DNA of 64,000 bases from Hahella chejuensis KCTC 2396. GTDB taxonomy: Bacteria > Pseudomonadota > Gammaproteobacteria > Pseudomonadales > Oleiphilaceae. A model generated the notes under the pieces. That model worked only from the letters and a program-made list of their open reading frames with translations. It did no database searches and had not been told where the DNA came from. Below, one piece after another: positions 34,590 to 43,597 of this stretch. Where the stretch lies: assembly GCF_000012985.1 (NCBI RefSeq), contig NC_007645.1, positions 3,378,501 through 3,442,500 of the forward strand. The letters run 5' to 3'. The position numbers and the translations under genes are program-made. The first letter of the stretch is position 1; each line of letters begins with the position of its first letter.

Positions 34590-35741
34590 ATGCCGAATCC
34601 AATTACTCTATCAAGTTTTGTGACCGCCGCCCGTCAGAACGAAGGAAGACTGGTGGTTAACAACAATAATACTGTGGCCGCCTCAGGAAATATGGGTGAC
34701 CGCCATGTCACATCCGCCAGCGCAGAGAAGAAGATAAATAGTGATAACCAAAACGCGAATAACGAATTTGCAAAAGTAATGCGGCAAGCCTTTGGAGAAA
34801 AAATCGCGGGGCAGGCGATAGGGACCGCTCTCCAAGACAAAACGCAAGCCTTAACCGGCAGAACGGTTTTAAACGTCTTTCAGCACGCCAAACAGCTGCA
34901 AGACGACAGGGGGCTCTTAGGGAATATGTACGCGTCTCTGATGGACAGGGTCGGCCTGGCGCCCAGCAAAAGTCATATCAGAGAAACCTGGCATAACTTA
35001 AAACCTCATGTAAACGTTGAACAAAGAGCGCGCGGCGAAAGCGACGCTACTGTCGACTCTCTTGATCTGCATGACATGCGTTCTTTTGCGACCTTTGTCC
35101 CTAAAGGCGTATCAGAAGCGGCGGCGATGGAGTTTCTGATGACCCATGACGACGGCAAATTGCTGATGGCGAACATTGCCCGCAATACCGCCAATTGGGA
35201 TGACTCAACCGCCGAGAAGAAAGCCAGCAATACTCAGACTCGGCTTAATATCGCCCTGCAACAGGTCATGTCGGGAGAACGGCTCCCCACGCGCTTACAG
35301 CTCAATGTGGGCGATGAATTGGTCAAAATTACCAAACGTGGAGAGACGCCCAGCGCTTATTCGCCGTACTTCACCACACGGGCTGCGTTAGAACAGGCTA
35401 TTCGTACGGTGGACAAGTCGGACCCGAACCGCTCCATCGCCGCCGTCTTCGGATTGCCCCTTGGAAGCATTGATGCTAAAGATGTGTATGACGTTCATGT
35501 GATAAGAGTGACTCAAGCGACGTCGGTTCTCACCTCCACCGTTGCGCCGACTGAAGAGCTGGGCAGTCACGTGAAGACGCCGGGAGGCGCCATGCAGATT
35601 CTAATGAGCCGGGCGGATGCTGAAAACGTGACGACCACCATTAAGGAGAGGGCGGACACCAGTGGTGTAGGAGCCAGCGTGATACGCACTGTCGGCGATT
35701 TGTTTAAAGTCGCCCAAAGCCAGCTGGGGTTTGGCTCCTGA
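34590..35741 (+). CDS. Probable type III secreted effector
   Basis: 383 residues; start ATG with CAGGAG 10 bases upstream. The first 50 residues are polar, rich in Ser, Asn and Thr and low in charge (NPITLSSFVTAARQNEGRLV), as expected for a type III signal and chaperone-binding region, with no Sec signal. The body is soluble; the segment VGDELVKITKRGETPSAYSP then YFTT (around residues 245-268) reminds me of NAD- or ADP-ribosyl-toxin-type motifs, but I cannot assign a family. The effector call rests on the chaperone immediately upstream. A short stem-loop follows at 35763. Target and activity unknown. Confidence 0.6.
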   Translation: MPNPITLSSFVTAARQNEGRLVVNNNNTVAASGNMGDRHVTSASAEKKINSDNQNANNEFAKVMRQAFGEKIAGQAIGTALQDKTQALTGRTVLNVFQHAKQLQDDRGLLGNMYASLMDRVGLAPSKSHIRETWHNLKPHVNVEQRARGESDATVDSLDLHDMRSFATFVPKGVSEAAAMEFLMTHDDGKLLMANIARNTANWDDSTAEKKASNTQTRLNIALQQVMSGERLPTRLQLNVGDELVKITKRGETPSAYSPYFTTRAALEQAIRTVDKSDPNRSIAAVFGLPLGSIDAKDVYDVHVIRVTQATSVLTSTVAPTEELGSHVKTPGGAMQILMSRADAENVTTTIKERADTSGVGASVIRTVGDLFKVAQSQLGFGS

Positions 35742-35762
35742 TCTCATAAAACCTAGTCTTGC

Positions 35763-35784
35763 AAGGCGTCTTGACGGACGCCTT
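35763..35784 (+). terminator. Probable weak terminator after the effector gene
   Basis: AAGGCGTC (35763-35770) pairs with GACGCCTT (35777-35784) around a 6-base loop; only a short T-containing run follows, so it may be Rho-assisted. Confidence 0.4.
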
Positions 35785-35841
35785 CTGTGATTTGGCTGTA
35801 ATAGAATTCTCAAAGCCAATCGGCATTGGAGGAAACGCAAC

Positions 35842-36234
35842 ATGCAACAATTCACCGGCGGTTGCCTCTGCGGCGCCGTGCGTTTGACGGCGACGGGGCG
35901 TCCTTATCGGGTGGGTGTGTGTCATTGTCTGGATTGTCGTAAGCATCATGGCGCGCTGTTTCATGCGTCTGCGATTTTTCCTCAGGATGCGGTGACGATT
36001 GAAGGGGAGGTGGGCGACTACGCCGGGCGCTGTTTCTGTCCTCGTTGCGGTTCGTCCGTTTTTTCACGCACCGGCGACGAAATCGAAGTGAACCTTGGCG
36101 CTTTGGACGCTCCGGATCAACTCACGCCCACCTACGAACTCTGGATATGCCGCCGCGAGTCCTGGTTGCCGCCGTTTCCCCTCTCCAAACGCTATGAGCG
36201 CGATCGAGACGACGCCAGTCGCTCTGAAGAATAA
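35842..36234 (+). CDS. GFA-family zinc-binding protein
   Basis: 130 residues. The three zinc-ligand motifs of the GFA/CENP-V fold are present: GGCLCGAVRL (about 7-16), CHCLDCRKHHGA (about 34-45) and CFCPRCGSSVF (about 70-80). The family is named after glutathione-dependent formaldehyde-activating enzyme, but most members have no proven reaction, and a structural or thiol-metal role is equally possible. GGAGG lies 9 bases before the start. It appears to be a single-gene unit. Confidence 0.85.
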   Translation: MQQFTGGCLCGAVRLTATGRPYRVGVCHCLDCRKHHGALFHASAIFPQDAVTIEGEVGDYAGRCFCPRCGSSVFSRTGDEIEVNLGALDAPDQLTPTYELWICRRESWLPPFPLSKRYERDRDDASRSEE

Positions 36235-36294
36235 GGCTTGCACAGCTCACTATCTTGGCTATAAGTGAATTAGATTTTTCAGATTTGACCTCAC

Positions 36295-37530
36295 ATGACG
36301 CGCATAAAAAATTCCGCCCTTTCCTCTGCAAGCTTGCGAGCGCTGATGCGCTTTCTCATTTCGTTCGTGGCGTTTCTGTCTTTGGCCTCTTGCCAGAAGT
36401 TAAAAGAAAGCCCGGAGTTCACGGCATCCAGCCATCTGCCGCAGTATGGCTACCAGTCAAACTTTGAAGATTACGTCGCCGAGACCAAAGCCTGGCTGCT
36501 TGAGAACAGAGCCTTCAAAACAGAAGACCGGCTTAGCGAACTGGAAGCCAATCTTCCATTCGAAATGGCGCCCAGGCGCCCGAATAACAAAAGCGTCCTG
36601 TTGGTGCATGGGCTAGGTGACTCGCCATTCTCTTTCATCGATATCGCCAGTCACCTCGTCACCCAGGGCTATTTTGTGAGAGCCATACTGCTGCCGGGCC
36701 ATGGCAGCAAGGTCGCCGACCTCAACCTGGCGACATTGGAGGGTTGGAAGGCGACGCTTCAGCATCACATTGCGCTGTTGAAGGCCCGATCGGATGAGGT
36801 CTGGCTGGGTGGTTTCTCCACGGGGGCGAACCTGGTGACCTCGGCCGCATACGATGACGAAAAGATCGCCGGCTTGATCCTGTTTTCGCCGGCGTTTGAA
36901 GCGCGTTCGCGACTATTGGTTTTCTCAAAGTACGTCAAGTATTTCATTACTTGGGCGGACCAGGATGAAGAGTCCAACTACTTAAGGTACAACTCGCTGC
37001 CCATGCATGCGGCGGCGATGTTTTATGAAACAGTTTTGGATGTGCGGGAGAAAATGAACGACTCCGGGTTTGCCAGACCGGTGTTCATTCTCGCCAGCGC
37101 AAACGACAGCATCATCGACACCCAATATCTGCGGGATCGCTTCGGCCGGACCTTTACCCATCCCGGCAGCCGGCTGATCTGGCAAGGCGATGATATCGCC
37201 GACCGCGACCCTCGCATCCTGACGTATAACATGCACCTGCCTGAACTCAGAATCGCCAACGGGTCTCACATGGGCGTTCTGTTTGCGCCGGAAAACCCGG
37301 AGTACGGCGTCAATGGCAAGCTGAGAATCTGCGACAACGGCCAGTCGCAGGGAAATCAAATCCTCTGCGAAAGCGGCGCGGAAACCTGGCGTACTGCCTA
37401 CGGCGGCGATGGGTCTGATAACGCAACGTCCCGACTCACCTTCAACCCATACTTTGCTGAGCATATGGAAGTGCTGGACAGGGTCATGGCGTCGGACTCT
37501 GATGGCGCCAGAGTTGTCGAGTCAGACTAG
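36295..37530 (+). CDS. Alpha/beta-hydrolase lipoprotein
   Basis: 411 residues from ATG 36295; an internal ATG at 36346 would give a shorter but still valid lipoprotein signal. The lipobox is SLASC (Cys at residue 32 of the longer form). The hydrolase core has the oxyanion motif LLVHGLGDSPFSF, the nucleophile elbow LGGFSTGANLVT, an Asp in ILASANDSIIDT and the His in ANGSHMGVLF. It is probably an outer-membrane or periplasmic-face carboxylesterase or lipase. No operon partner is apparent. Confidence 0.8.
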   Translation: MTRIKNSALSSASLRALMRFLISFVAFLSLASCQKLKESPEFTASSHLPQYGYQSNFEDYVAETKAWLLENRAFKTEDRLSELEANLPFEMAPRRPNNKSVLLVHGLGDSPFSFIDIASHLVTQGYFVRAILLPGHGSKVADLNLATLEGWKATLQHHIALLKARSDEVWLGGFSTGANLVTSAAYDDEKIAGLILFSPAFEARSRLLVFSKYVKYFITWADQDEESNYLRYNSLPMHAAAMFYETVLDVREKMNDSGFARPVFILASANDSIIDTQYLRDRFGRTFTHPGSRLIWQGDDIADRDPRILTYNMHLPELRIANGSHMGVLFAPENPEYGVNGKLRICDNGQSQGNQILCESGAETWRTAYGGDGSDNATSRLTFNPYFAEHMEVLDRVMASDSDGARVVESD

Positions 37531-37601
37531 CGTCGCTCCAAGCTACTTATTAATATGGCAATGATATTGGCATGTTAATGATCAGGCGCATGGATGCGCC
37601 T

Positions 37602-37696
37602 GCGCGGCGGCAAGCCGCGGGAGACAGGGCCTGACATGCGCAGGCCCTGTCGTTGCAGACAAATAGAAGGAAGCTATTTGTCTGCCTGGTTAATAG
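37602..37696 (+). repeat. Dispersed double-hairpin repeat, copy B
   Basis: GCGGCGGCAAGCCGC, first hairpin AGGGCCTGACATGCGCAGGC, then the perfect second stem GCAGACAAATAG / CTATTTGTCTGC around AAGGAAG and the tail CTGGTTAATAG. A further small hairpin (AGGCGCATGGATGCGCCT, 37584-37601) precedes it. It lies between convergent genes. Confidence 0.8.
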
Positions 37697-37717
37697 TCAA
37701 GCCAGGTCGTTCAGATA

Positions 37718-38623
37718 TCACTGCAAAAAAAGAAACGGATTCTCTCTGAGCTTTTTTGCGGCCAGATCAATAAAACAGCGGGTCTTGGCGTTGGCGCGGC
37801 GGCCTTCCAGGTGAATGATATTGACCGGCAGCGGCTCCTCTTCAAACTCGGTTAATACCCGTTGCAGCCTGTTCGCTTTCAAATCCTCGGCCGCCTGATA
37901 GGACATCAGCGTCGTTAATCCGTGACCCAGTAACGCAGCCTTCCGCGCGGCGCCGTTATGATTGCAGCGTAAGCGCGGGGTTAATCGAACCAGTTCTTTG
38001 TTTCCATTGATCTGAAAATGCCAGCCATTGGTATATTCAAACGGCGCGGGAAAAATGACGCTGTGATTAATCAGGTCTTCCGGTTTTTCCGGGTAGCCAT
38101 AGCGTTTGAAATACTCCGGCGAGCCGCAAATGATCTTTTTAACATGGCCGACGGTAGTGGCGTACAGGCTGGAATCCTTGAGGCGGCCGATACGTATCGC
38201 CACGTCAAAGTCTTCTTCTAAAAGATTGGCGACCCGGTCCAGCAGAATGATCTTTACTGATACGCCAGGGTGTTTCGCCAGATAGTCAGTGACAATCGGC
38301 ATGATGTATGTTTCGCCAAATAACACAGGCGCTGTAACAACCAGAGTTCCGGTGGGCTTGGCGTAAGTCCCCGCCGCGGCGGCTTCCGCCTCTTCCAGAT
38401 CCTCCAGTATGCGTTTTGCATCCTGTAAAAAGCGGGCGCCGGACTCGGTTAACCTCACCAATCGGGTGGTGCGGTTAAATAACTTCACCCCCAGCCTTTC
38501 TTCCAATGCGGCGACAGCGCGACTGGCAGCCGGCGCGGAAAGCCCCAGGACCTCACTGGCGAGGCTGAAACTCTGTTGTTTCGCCACTTCAATAAATACC
38601 TGCATGGTTTGCAGTTTATCCAC
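37718..38623 (-). CDS. LysR-family transcriptional regulator
   Basis: 301 residues. N-terminal helix-turn-helix is standard (MQVFIEVAKQQSFSLASEVL; APAASRAVAALEERLGVKLF; RTTRLVRLTESG), then the effector-binding domain (GTLVVTAPVLFGETYIMPIV). It is divergent from the GST-FMN protein pair at 38813, with a 190-base shared control region, and most likely activates them under an electrophile or oxidant signal. This LysR type (VAKQQSFSLASEVLGLSAPA) is very often found beside redox enzymes. Confidence 0.85.
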   Translation of the reverse strand: MDKLQTMQVFIEVAKQQSFSLASEVLGLSAPAASRAVAALEERLGVKLFNRTTRLVRLTESGARFLQDAKRILEDLEEAEAAAAGTYAKPTGTLVVTAPVLFGETYIMPIVTDYLAKHPGVSVKIILLDRVANLLEEDFDVAIRIGRLKDSSLYATTVGHVKKIICGSPEYFKRYGYPEKPEDLINHSVIFPAPFEYTNGWHFQINGNKELVRLTPRLRCNHNGAARKAALLGHGLTTLMSYQAAEDLKANRLQRVLTEFEEEPLPVNIIHLEGRRANAKTRCFIDLAAKKLRENPFLFLQ

Positions 38624-38812
38624 GCCGCCACCTTGGTTTACATCGTCAGATTATTGCGTCGAGTGTAATAGTGAATTGTAAATTTCGTCAATTACATCGG
38701 CATTTGCATGAATAATACTGCTCATCAACCGCTTAATTAGCTCAACCGCCCCCACAAGGCAGCGGCAATATCTTGAGAAACAAGAGAAAACCAAGGAAAA
38801 CAGGAGAAAACC

Positions 38813-39457
38813 ATGAACGCTGAATTTCCCAATATACAAGCGCCGATCAAACTCTATCGCAACCCGATGTCCGGGCATTGCCACCGCGTTGAGCTCATGC
38901 TTTCTTTCCTGGGGTTGCCATACGAAACGATAGATCTGGATATGGCGAACGGCGCGCACAAAGCGCCTGACTACCTGAAAATCAACCCGTTTGGGCAGGT
39001 TCCCGCCATTGACGATAACGGCGTCGTAATGGCGGATTCCAACGCCATCATTACTTACCTGGCGCAGAAATATAGCCATGGCGACGAGTGGTCGCCCAGA
39101 AAACCGGAGCAGGCGGCGGAAGTGCAGCGTTGGCTCTCTGTCGCCGCTGGAGAAATTGCACAGGGTCCCTGCGCGGTGCGCCTGGTTAAGCTTTTTGGCA
39201 TGAAGCTGGATTATGACAGAGCCAAAAGCATTACTGAGTCACTGTTTGGCGTCTTGGAGCCTCTGCTGACGAGCCGTGAATATCTCGCTGGCGATCGCAT
39301 CACCCTGGCGGATGTGGCGGGCTATAGCTACATCTCCCATGCGCCAGAGGGGGGCGTCAGTTTGCAGCCGTATCCCGCCATTCGCGCCTGGCTGGAGCGA
39401 GTTGAAGCACATCCGGGCTTTATCGGCATGAAGCGCTCTCCCTTACCGCCAATGTAA
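38813..39457 (+). CDS. Glutathione S-transferase
   Basis: 214 residues. Thioredoxin-like N-terminal domain: IKLYRNPMSGHCHRVELMLS, then FGQVPAIDDNGVVMADSNAI with the glutathione-binding cis-Pro and Ser; the C-terminal all-helical domain includes LAGDRITLADVAGYSYISH, the GST-C N-capping motif. It conjugates glutathione to electrophiles or reduces disulphides. It is followed 34 bases later by an FMN-binding gene and divergent from LysR. Confidence 0.85.
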   Translation: MNAEFPNIQAPIKLYRNPMSGHCHRVELMLSFLGLPYETIDLDMANGAHKAPDYLKINPFGQVPAIDDNGVVMADSNAIITYLAQKYSHGDEWSPRKPEQAAEVQRWLSVAAGEIAQGPCAVRLVKLFGMKLDYDRAKSITESLFGVLEPLLTSREYLAGDRITLADVAGYSYISHAPEGGVSLQPYPAIRAWLERVEAHPGFIGMKRSPLPPM

Positions 39458-39491
39458 TTCTCTCAGACTTAATCCAATAAAGGAGCTGGCA

Positions 39492-40466
39492 ATGACTCAG
39501 CAAGAAAACTCTCCGTTTCACGCGGCGGAAATCGCGGTGCAAGAACGGCTTGGCGTTGTGGATCAGGTGGCGCAGTACAGCAGGGGGATTCGCAAGGCGA
39601 TGCCGATGCAGCATCGGGAGTTTTTTGGCGGGCTGCCTTTTATTGTCCTGGGGCTCGTGGATACGCAGGGTTATCCCTGGTGCATGCCGCTGTTTGGCGA
39701 AGAAGGCTTTATTTCTTCTCCTGCCGACACCCGTTTGGAGTTGCGGGCTCTGCCGGCGCTCACACATCTACTGGGCCTTAATTTCGCTCCAGGCCAAAAG
39801 GTGGGCGCGCTGGGCATTCAGCTAAGTACGCGACGACGCAATCGTGTGAACGGGGTGATTGGGGAAGTGACCGCGACAGGCTTCAGCATTGATGTGGAGC
39901 TTAGCTTCGGCAATTGCCCCAAGTACATACAAACCCGGGACCTGCAGTGGGCCAAGGGAGAGCCCGCCGCCATGGACGTTGATAACGCAGCGATCGTCGC
40001 CGGCATAGCTGAGAACGCAAAGCCGTTGATAGCGCAGTCAGATACCTTTTTTATCGCTTCCCGCACCAAGGTGATAGACAGAGATCCTCGTCATGGCGTT
40101 GACGCTTCCCATCGTGGCGGCAAGTCGGGCTTCGTGAAAGTGGAGGGCGATACCCTGTTCTTTCCTGACTTCAGCGGCAACCGTTTTTTCAATACCCTGG
40201 GCAACATTGAATCCGACGGGCGAGTAGGGTTGTTCTTCCCGGATTTCTCGACAGGGAGCGCCCTGTTGGCGGTGGGACGCGCCGAAGTGCTATGGGATCA
40301 TCCCTCGGTGAATGAGTTCGAAGGCGCGCAGCGCATCATTGCCGTCAAAGTGGACCAATCCACCTATCTCGAAAAGTTCATGCCGATGACGGGGGAACTG
40401 CAAGAGATTTCCCCGGCTCTCGACGGGACTGGCCTATGGAAGGATCATAAGGTAGCGCAGAGGTAG
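39492..40466 (+). CDS. Pyridoxamine 5'-phosphate oxidase-like FMN-binding protein
   Basis: 324 residues, longer than classical PNPOx (about 215). Two split-barrel-like segments: an N-terminal one with LPFIVLGLVDTQGYPWCMPL, and a C-terminal one with DTFFIASRTK, GKSGFVKVEGDTLFFPDFSG and NRFFNTLGNIESDGRVGLFF, which is typical of this FMN-binding group. GST and this type of flavoprotein often co-occur, sometimes as fusions, in detoxification loci. A likely substrate is a small quinone or nitro compound; not certain. The start follows AAAGGAG. Confidence 0.8.
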   Translation: MTQQENSPFHAAEIAVQERLGVVDQVAQYSRGIRKAMPMQHREFFGGLPFIVLGLVDTQGYPWCMPLFGEEGFISSPADTRLELRALPALTHLLGLNFAPGQKVGALGIQLSTRRRNRVNGVIGEVTATGFSIDVELSFGNCPKYIQTRDLQWAKGEPAAMDVDNAAIVAGIAENAKPLIAQSDTFFIASRTKVIDRDPRHGVDASHRGGKSGFVKVEGDTLFFPDFSGNRFFNTLGNIESDGRVGLFFPDFSTGSALLAVGRAEVLWDHPSVNEFEGAQRIIAVKVDQSTYLEKFMPMTGELQEISPALDGTGLWKDHKVAQR

Positions 40467-40772
40467 AGATTGATATTCGCCTTGTCTTTAGGCGCGGTTA
40501 CTGCCGGGTGTTTCAATCATCAGGTAAAAAAATAGAATTGATAGAATTTTTCATACTCGCCAGAATCCTTTAGGTGATCCTTGGATTAATAGAATAAGTG
40601 CAGCACTTTGGATAAGTTGAATTAATCAGCCAGTTAGAGGTATGGCCGGGATTCTGGAACACGGGGCCACAGTTGCTGTAACCAATTGATTTTAAAGCCG
40701 TAAAAAGACAAAAAAATTTGAAATCCGCCTGTTCTGGTTATTTTTTGCTCACCCCTCGTTCCAGCGCCTTGA

Positions 40773-40928
40773 CTGCTTCCTGCACAGGAAGGGGTTTCCA
40801 TCAACCTGGAGGATGTAAAACACTTGTCACCTTACCATAGTTTCGGGACCAATCTGTTGGGCAGCTATCATCCCGATCTGAAAAAGAAGCTGGACCCCAT
40901 TGCTCTTAAACTTGACCTCAATGAGTAA
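40773..40928 (+). pseudogene. Possible transposase C-terminal relic
   Basis: An open 51-codon stretch without start, reading EGVSINLEDVKHLSPYHSFG then TNLLGSYHPDLKK, ends with TAA at 40926. The LSPY...H/N.LG.Y pattern recalls the last part of Tn3-type transposases, but the match is short. It is the only coding-like piece in the 823-base gap 40467-41289, which is otherwise AT-rich with no gene I can support. Confidence 0.3.
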
Positions 40929-41289
40929 CAACCTTTGATATCAGCTTCCAGTATCCTATGCGAAAGGGATCGATTATTAGCTATTGGTACACAGAGATGA
41001 GACGTCATTTTCGGAGTAGCGTCTGGCTGTGATTGAGAGTCAAATGTAAGGGATCAATATATATACCGTCTTTTCACAGCAGCGACACGCAAAGCAAAGC
41101 CGAAGCGCGCATGTCCGGACGACCGGATGTGCTTCAAAACCGGGGGCACCATTGGCTATACGCTACGAACATTCTCAACCGGGCGACCTTCGGATCGAAC
41201 GAGGCGCAAACTAACGCAGTGCTCAACCTTGGTACAGACTATCCATATCAACTCTAATGTCGCTGGCTTAGGATGGTATTTCCAGTGAA

Positions 41290-41643
41290 TTACGAAACCA
41301 ACCAGCTCTCGACTTTTTCCTTCCCGTATTTCTGTTTCCACGTGTTCAGCGTCTTGTGGTTGCCGCCGCGCGTCTCCACTGTTTCACCAGTTTTGGGGTT
41401 CTTATAGACCTTGACGGGACGTGGGGCTCGACGTTTTCCAGAGGATTTGGCTGGAGCGGCGTTTGCGCCGAACATACTTAATAGATCTTCGGAAGACATC
41501 TTATATTTGGACATCAACGCTTCAAGTTTCTTTTTGAATTCGAGACCCTTTTTGAGCTCATCGCTTTGCTCCAAAGACGCGATTTTATTCTGCAGCGCTT
41601 CAAGCTCAGCCAAGGCATTTTGATAGGCATTTAATTTTCTCAT
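41290..41643 (-). CDS. mvaT: MvaT/H-NS-like nucleoid protein (xenogeneic silencer)
   Basis: 117 residues, the normal size of MvaT. N-terminal coiled-coil for oligomerisation (YQNALAELEALQNKIASLEQ; LKKGLEFKKKLEALMSKY), basic linker (SSGKRRAPRPVKVYKNPKTG) and C-terminal DNA-binding segment ETRGGNHKTLNTWKQKYG, close to the MvaT AT-hook-like motif GGNHKTL. It silences AT-rich foreign DNA. It lies in the AT-rich island it might silence, so it could be an island-borne paralogue instead of the main housekeeping copy. Confidence 0.8.
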   Translation of the reverse strand: MRKLNAYQNALAELEALQNKIASLEQSDELKKGLEFKKKLEALMSKYKMSSEDLLSMFGANAAPAKSSGKRRAPRPVKVYKNPKTGETVETRGGNHKTLNTWKQKYGKEKVESWLVS

Positions 41644-41951
41644 TATATAGTCTCTTGTCAGTCATTATTCTGGATCGATAAGCCTATAAACCACAGCTTT
41701 AGTTTAAGTATAACGTACAGAATTATTGTATTAAATTGCTGATGTTAAAGGGCTCTTGATTAAGAGATGGCCGGGGAGTCCTTTTTCCGGCCCTCTTTGG
41801 ATATTCAAGAATGACTGTTTGAGATTATATTTTTACTTTATGGGTCTGAAAGGCAGCCAGATGGAGGATGAGATATCTGGCCGTGCGCCTTTCAGTGAGT
41901 GGTAAAGTAAAGTTTGAAACGACAATATCAGGTCACGTTGTCCACATACTT

Positions 41952-42665
41952 TTATTGCAAATTACCTGTCGCATCCTGGGTAAGTGGAGTGATTTGCGAC
42001 ACATAGTCTTGCTCATCCAAAGTGATCGTGATCGTTCCATCATCCCTGTTTGCATTCCAATGGCGACCGTTCTGTATTACCTCGAACCCTATTTGCTGAA
42101 GGAACGATAATGTTGGCTCCAGATGGCGGTGCAAATGCTGCTGCAGCGCATACTGCATCATTCTACACAGCGGATGTGGCGTGAGCCGTGGGAGCGGCTC
42201 TGGGTGCGAGACCAGAATGCAGCCATGGATGGTGTTGGTGAAACGTAGAATCTCTATCACATAGCTCTCGTTTAGAATGCCCGCGGAGACAGCGCAGAGA
42301 CGCAATGGGTCCACCTTTGGTATACCTCCTGCGTCAACCAGATGCTTCATTCCATTTACAGAGAACCATTCCTTCAATTGGAGGCTCGATTGAATCAACG
42401 GAGCCGGCATTGGGTTGGGACTGGCCCACGCCCAACAAAATGATTGGTCGTTAGTGGAGTAAGTACCCAGAAGCTGAATCGGCATTTCCTGATTGTTATA
42501 CCACGCGACACCTTGGTGTAAGTCGTATCCCTCCGGCGCATCCTCTCCATAAGCTAGTCGCAGGGCTTTGTGGCGATAAAGTTGTGGTAAAAGATGTTGA
42601 TGAAGCAGATCGTCGAATTGTTGCATTGTCAATTCTTGCTCCCTTACGATGATATTTTCATCCAC
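41952..42665 (-). CDS. DUF6882-like protein, possible immunity protein
   Basis: 237 residues. It contains the SFCWAWASPNPMPAP stretch typical of DUF6882-type proteins that often sit beside polymorphic toxins, followed by LREW-like helix and a C-terminal part without recognised motif. No signal peptide. It overlaps the beta-propeller-like gene by 22 bases, so the two are translated together. If the gene at 43598 is a toxin, this is one of two candidate immunity proteins. The 308 bases beyond it (41644-41951) hold only a GGCCGG/CCGGCC stem-loop (41769-41792). Confidence 0.45.
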   Translation of the reverse strand: MDENIIVREQELTMQQFDDLLHQHLLPQLYRHKALRLAYGEDAPEGYDLHQGVAWYNNQEMPIQLLGTYSTNDQSFCWAWASPNPMPAPLIQSSLQLKEWFSVNGMKHLVDAGGIPKVDPLRLCAVSAGILNESYVIEILRFTNTIHGCILVSHPEPLPRLTPHPLCRMMQYALQQHLHRHLEPTLSFLQQIGFEVIQNGRHWNANRDDGTITITLDEQDYVSQITPLTQDATGNLQ

Positions 42666-43588
42666 TCTTTATCCGCGCCAGGCCAATATTGAATTATCCA
42701 TGAATTTTCCTGTTGCTCCCCTGGAATAAAGTAGATAGCTTTTTGAGTCTCAAACACTCCTACAGGATTTCCTTTATCTTTGAGGCAAATGAATTGCCCG
42801 TCTTTTAACTCAAAGATTCCTTTCGATCCGCCTGCTAGGAAAATTCGCTCGTTTAAGCAGCCTATGCCATACCAAGTGTATTCCGGCGAGCCAATGTCTA
42901 CAAAGCCATCTTTTGCATTGCCTTTGAGCAAGTCTCCGCTTCGACCGCATATGTAAACTTCAGATTCGCTTATTACTTTTACGTCGGTAAAGACTTCCCC
43001 TTCCGGCAAATGATCCGGGTAGGGAATTTGTTTCCAAGTTTGGCCATCATAGTGATGAATTTTCCCGTGATAGCCGACGATATAAATATCATCAGGACCG
43101 GAACCATCCATTGCAGTTGAGACATTTCCAATATCATGCTCACTCCAGCACTGTCCATCCCAGTGATAGGCTTGGCCTCTAAAGCTGCTCGCCCAGACAT
43201 CGTTGTTGGATGTGCCCCAAACAGCTTGAAGTAAATTGTTGGCGACGTATGTAACGTTCCAGTCCTTGTCTGCAGCTAATTTTTTATACCTAAAACTGGG
43301 TTGAGGTGGAGTAGGGAAAGTAACGTCAGCATCGGTGTAGGCATTGCCGGATCTGTCAACAACCCATAAATTGCCCTCTGGCGACATCCACATGGCGTTC
43401 AGTTGAGTGTCGGCCCAAAGAACTTGAGGCGGGCGCTGGCCGAGCACAATACCGTTTTTGTCAGTAGGACTCTTTGTTATCGTGCCTACGGCAGAGACTG
43501 CATCGCCTTCATCATAGTGTGTAAAAACCTCATATATTTCCCCTTTAAGGTTTTCACATACACCTAAAACTTGGTTTATTTCGTACAT
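42644..43588 (-). CDS. Beta-propeller-like protein, possible immunity protein
   Basis: 314 residues. Several repeated blades with the W-G-x-S-x-x-D-V/I-W/Y pattern are visible: AVWGTSNNDVWASSFRGQAY, then DGSGPDDIYIVGYHGKIHHY and ISESEVYICGRSGDLLKG, also NERIFLAGGSKGIFELKDGQ. No signal peptide. This kind of kelch/WD-like cytosolic protein is frequent next to polymorphic toxin genes. It is separated by only 9 bases from the putative toxin and overlaps the DUF6882-like gene. Confidence 0.5.
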   Translation of the reverse strand: MYEINQVLGVCENLKGEIYEVFTHYDEGDAVSAVGTITKSPTDKNGIVLGQRPPQVLWADTQLNAMWMSPEGNLWVVDRSGNAYTDADVTFPTPPQPSFRYKKLAADKDWNVTYVANNLLQAVWGTSNNDVWASSFRGQAYHWDGQCWSEHDIGNVSTAMDGSGPDDIYIVGYHGKIHHYDGQTWKQIPYPDHLPEGEVFTDVKVISESEVYICGRSGDLLKGNAKDGFVDIGSPEYTWYGIGCLNERIFLAGGSKGIFELKDGQFICLKDKGNPVGVFETQKAIYFIPGEQQENSWIIQYWPGADKEWMKISS

Positions 43589-43597
43589 TTCGTCTCC

